Origin: Vanilla planifolia
Lineage: Eukaryota > Streptophyta > Magnoliopsida > Asparagales > Orchidaceae
DNA length: 64,000 nt
Reading direction: 5' to 3'
Assembly: GCA_023846275.1 (NCBI GenBank)
Contig: CM043874.1
Location: 23,843,630 to 23,907,629, forward strand
Shown: positions 61,561 to 64,000 of the stretch, piece by piece
Layout: each line of letters opens with the position of its first letter
Position numbering within the stretch: the stretch's first letter is position 1
Notes under the pieces: generated by a model
Told to the model about the DNA's origin: nothing
Databases searched by the model: none
What the model saw: the letters and a program-made list of their open reading frames with translations, nothing else
Program-made: the position numbers and the translations under genes

Positions 61561-63980
61561 AAATTACTGCTAGAGTAAATGTGAGAATTTGTATTTTTTA
61601 GAAATTTAAGACAAACTTGAGAGAGTTTATAGCGAATTACTTAAAGCTTTCGAAAGCTGAAGAACTCTTACGAAAAGAAAAATATGAAAAAAAAAGAAAA
61701 ATAGGACTTAAAAAGAGATAGTTAGAATATGTTACAAGTATCGTGAAATAAAGAAAAATATGAGGACTTTAATTCATAAGAGTCTAAAATTTTTCACAGG
61801 ACTTTTTGAGGAGTAGAGTTGTTCTTCTAGTCATGCTAAGTTGTTTAGGGCATGAAAACGCTAGGTCATGATCTCATACTTTGACTAAAGATGACGAGTT
61901 CCTACTTAAAACTAAATAATAATGTTGGGTCTCTTGCTTTATTTTCACATAAAGTTGATTGTCATCACAAATGGATGTTTTGATAAATAAAGTTAAAATC
62001 AAGTAGTTCTAAAGGCTAAATAATGGTTGAACTGTCACATCAGAGAACATGGTTTGTTGATAATATGTAGGGACATAAATTATTTGATTTATTAAGTGGA
62101 TAGCAATGTCATAACTATCCAAACAGTTTGGAGGGTACAAATACAATTAGACTGTCTTTTACATTTGATCTAGTAGAATGTCATTATGTACATATCAAGT
62201 TAGACCAACCAATATCATGTTACATAAACATGATTGGCTTAAGATTAACCAAATAGAAAATCTTATGTGAATCATACTTTTCCTTGGTAGCCTAATTTTT
62301 TTTATTTATGAAGAACTACAGGGGCACAAAAATATATGTGATTGACTTGAATCTTGAATTGAGGATCTTGTGAGGAATAATAAAGATATTTAACAATTAA
62401 TGACTACTAGGGAGGAAGCATCTAGTTTAATAAAATCTTAGAGTAATTTTATCTTGAGTGTATTTAAGTTTATTTTTCCTAAGATGAAGAAAAGACAACA
62501 TCTTTTTAAGAACATGTAAAAGATAAACAAAAGGACCCAAAATAGTATTTCCTAAGATAAGGGGGTCATTAAGGTGATGAAATTGCCCAAATAATAGCTA
62601 AAACAAATGGTGCATTTTACAACTAAAAATTTCCTTAAGACAGAGTGAAAGAAGTACTATAAAAATTGATGAAAGCTTTAGTAAGAGGAATTTCTCATGA
62701 GATATAGAAGACTTGAATCCTTTCAAGATCTAGCGAGTAACCTTTAGTAATTTATATAATCTTAATGGTAATTAAGGCACACAAGATCAATAAAAGGTCA
62801 CTATGAATAACTATAGGCAAGATCAAGAGGTTGTGAGCACTTCCATGACTTCAGCTATGATTTCAATGGGAGTTTATACAAATTGATTTTTGGAATACTC
62901 AATGAAATAATTTTATTTATCCAAAAAACTAAAGAATTTCTTGTACAACCTTGGAATGGTGGCCATCACCCACCACAGTTCAATTTTGATGATTAAGAAA
63001 AAGGTTAAGGATGAAGTGGAAGTAATATATAGTTTCTAGTTATGAAATGCCCAAGTAATGGTGAAGGTGGTGATAAAATAAAGCATGATGCATTCAATGG
63101 AAGAACTAAAAGGAATAATTCAATTCCGTTATAGATTCATGCAAGAAGTAGGTAGCTTATATGGCTAAACTACCAAAGTATTTAGTAGCTAAGATGGTCT
63201 CTAGTGTGCAACAATGATGAAGGCAAAGGAGAACACCTTTGGTAAGATTGTGTGCATGTAGAGGGATGTGGAGATTCTTTTGTCCAATAATGAGGACTCA
63301 TTGTAGTATTTATAAAACACCTAAGATGATCTTTAATTGAGTAACATTAAAAATGAGATAGTTAAACAACTTGTGGATGAACCATGGGCTTGCCTTGATA
63401 ACCTCTAAGAGGGTATAAATAAATTTGTTATAAAAGTGCTAAAACAAATCCTAAGTTGAAGAGTTTGGGATTGTCAAATATGTCTTACTACTTATGAAGA
63501 TATACATACAAACCTAATTAATTGAGACTCATTAAAAAATCATGCATTTGATATGTTAGCCATCAATTAAGTTGGAGCTACATCACTCATAAGAATAACA
63601 ACAAGATTAATAAGCATTGGAGTGGTAGGGAAAGCAATATCTGGAGTCCAAAGCTTGATTCTATGATGCTTAACTACAAAGCAAATCAAAATGATAGAAG
63701 TAGTTAGAAATAAGTTATATACTTTACTTTTTTTGTCCCCTTATTGTCTAGCTTTAGAACTATAACTTAATATGAATTTATAGAATTATGTCTTCTTTTT
63801 TTACTCCAAATTTATGGTATACTTTGCTTTTTAATTTCTAGGTTTGGATACTAAGACTTTTTGCTTATGCATTGTAAATTTAGCTTCAAGTTAAATTCTA
63901 ATGACTAAGAGTCTTATCTAAGGAGAAATATATATATATATATATGCATGAAAATAGATGACTAGTAACATAACTAAGGG
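61561..63980 (+). other. Possible old coding relic, unassigned
   Basis: From about 62,800 to 63,660 the plus strand is less AT-rich. It yields medium-length protein-like stretches (for example KEFLVQPWNGGHHPPQFNFD near 62,930-62,990, CHVEGCGD-like near 63,255, EPWACLDNL near 63,379). A retroelement gag/protease origin is possible, but no diagnostic motif is present and I do not assign it. A short TA repeat lies at 63,928-63,945. Confidence 0.25.
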
Positions 63981-64000
63981 TGACATCAAACAGGTATTGA

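Noticed and set aside
62800..63100. Possible retroelement zinc knuckle and spacer
   Set aside because: Cys and His spacing does not fit CCHC in any frame; left as unassigned.

Overview
The window looks like AT-rich, transposon-dominated nuclear DNA from a seed plant, most likely a flowering plant. The evidence is a class III (secretory plant) peroxidase relic, LTR retrotransposons with primer-binding sites of the TGGTATCAGAGC (initiator tRNA-Met) type, a chromodomain Ty3/gypsy element, a SIRE-like Ty1/copia element and an L1-type LINE with the plant-style terminal RNase H. There is no operon-like packing, almost no long open frame, and exons are split by a GT-AG intron. I cannot name the species. 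No bacterial, organellar or CRISPR-like feature was seen.

Layout. 1-0.85 kb: tail of a long LTR-like repeat (family A). 0.85-6.1 kb: old intergenic DNA with one unidentified coding-like relic. 6.1-6.7 kb: tail of a second long repeat (family B). 6.7-9.6 kb: GC-richer relic whose minus strand encodes a broken coiled coil. 9.6-12.3 kb: low-repeat island holding the only gene-like exons, the last two exons of an HDAC6-type UBP zinc-finger protein (10,986-11,346). 12.26-12.49 kb: broken class III peroxidase fragment, minus strand. 12.95-15.56 kb: decayed chromodomain Ty3/gypsy element, plus strand, missing RNase H and most of integrase. 16.3-17.2 kb: family D repeat with a 100-bp TA array. 19.25-19.6 kb: 3' end of a minus-strand chromovirus. 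19.7-21.4 kb and 28.1-30.6 kb: inverted pair of family C repeats, flanking a SIRE-like copia element (about 22.0-27.7 kb) whose gag, protease, integrase, reverse transcriptase and RNase H can still be read in pieces. 31.8-32.5 kb: promoter-like low-repeat stretch. 33.0-39.4 kb: two direct 2.4-kb family B repeats. 40.7-42.3 kb: LINE 3' part. 44.2-45.8 kb: second Ty3/gypsy gag-protease-RT start. 49.2-51.3 kb: inverted family A copy. 52.2-52.9 kb: second family D copy. 54.4-58.6 kb: two family A copies in tandem. 58.6-64 kb: mostly unassigned AT-rich DNA.

Nothing here forms a working multi-gene system. Most coding relics carry many stops and frameshifts and are ancient. The exceptions are the zinc-finger exons, which have open frames, consensus splice sites and conserved zinc ligands. 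The most unusual structure is the long LTR-like repeats: family A carries an internal minisatellite of about 24 bp, and both A and B are dense in TATGAT/ATCATA motifs. No database search or alignment program was available. All homology calls are from reading translations and comparing sequences by eye, and repeat boundaries are approximate.
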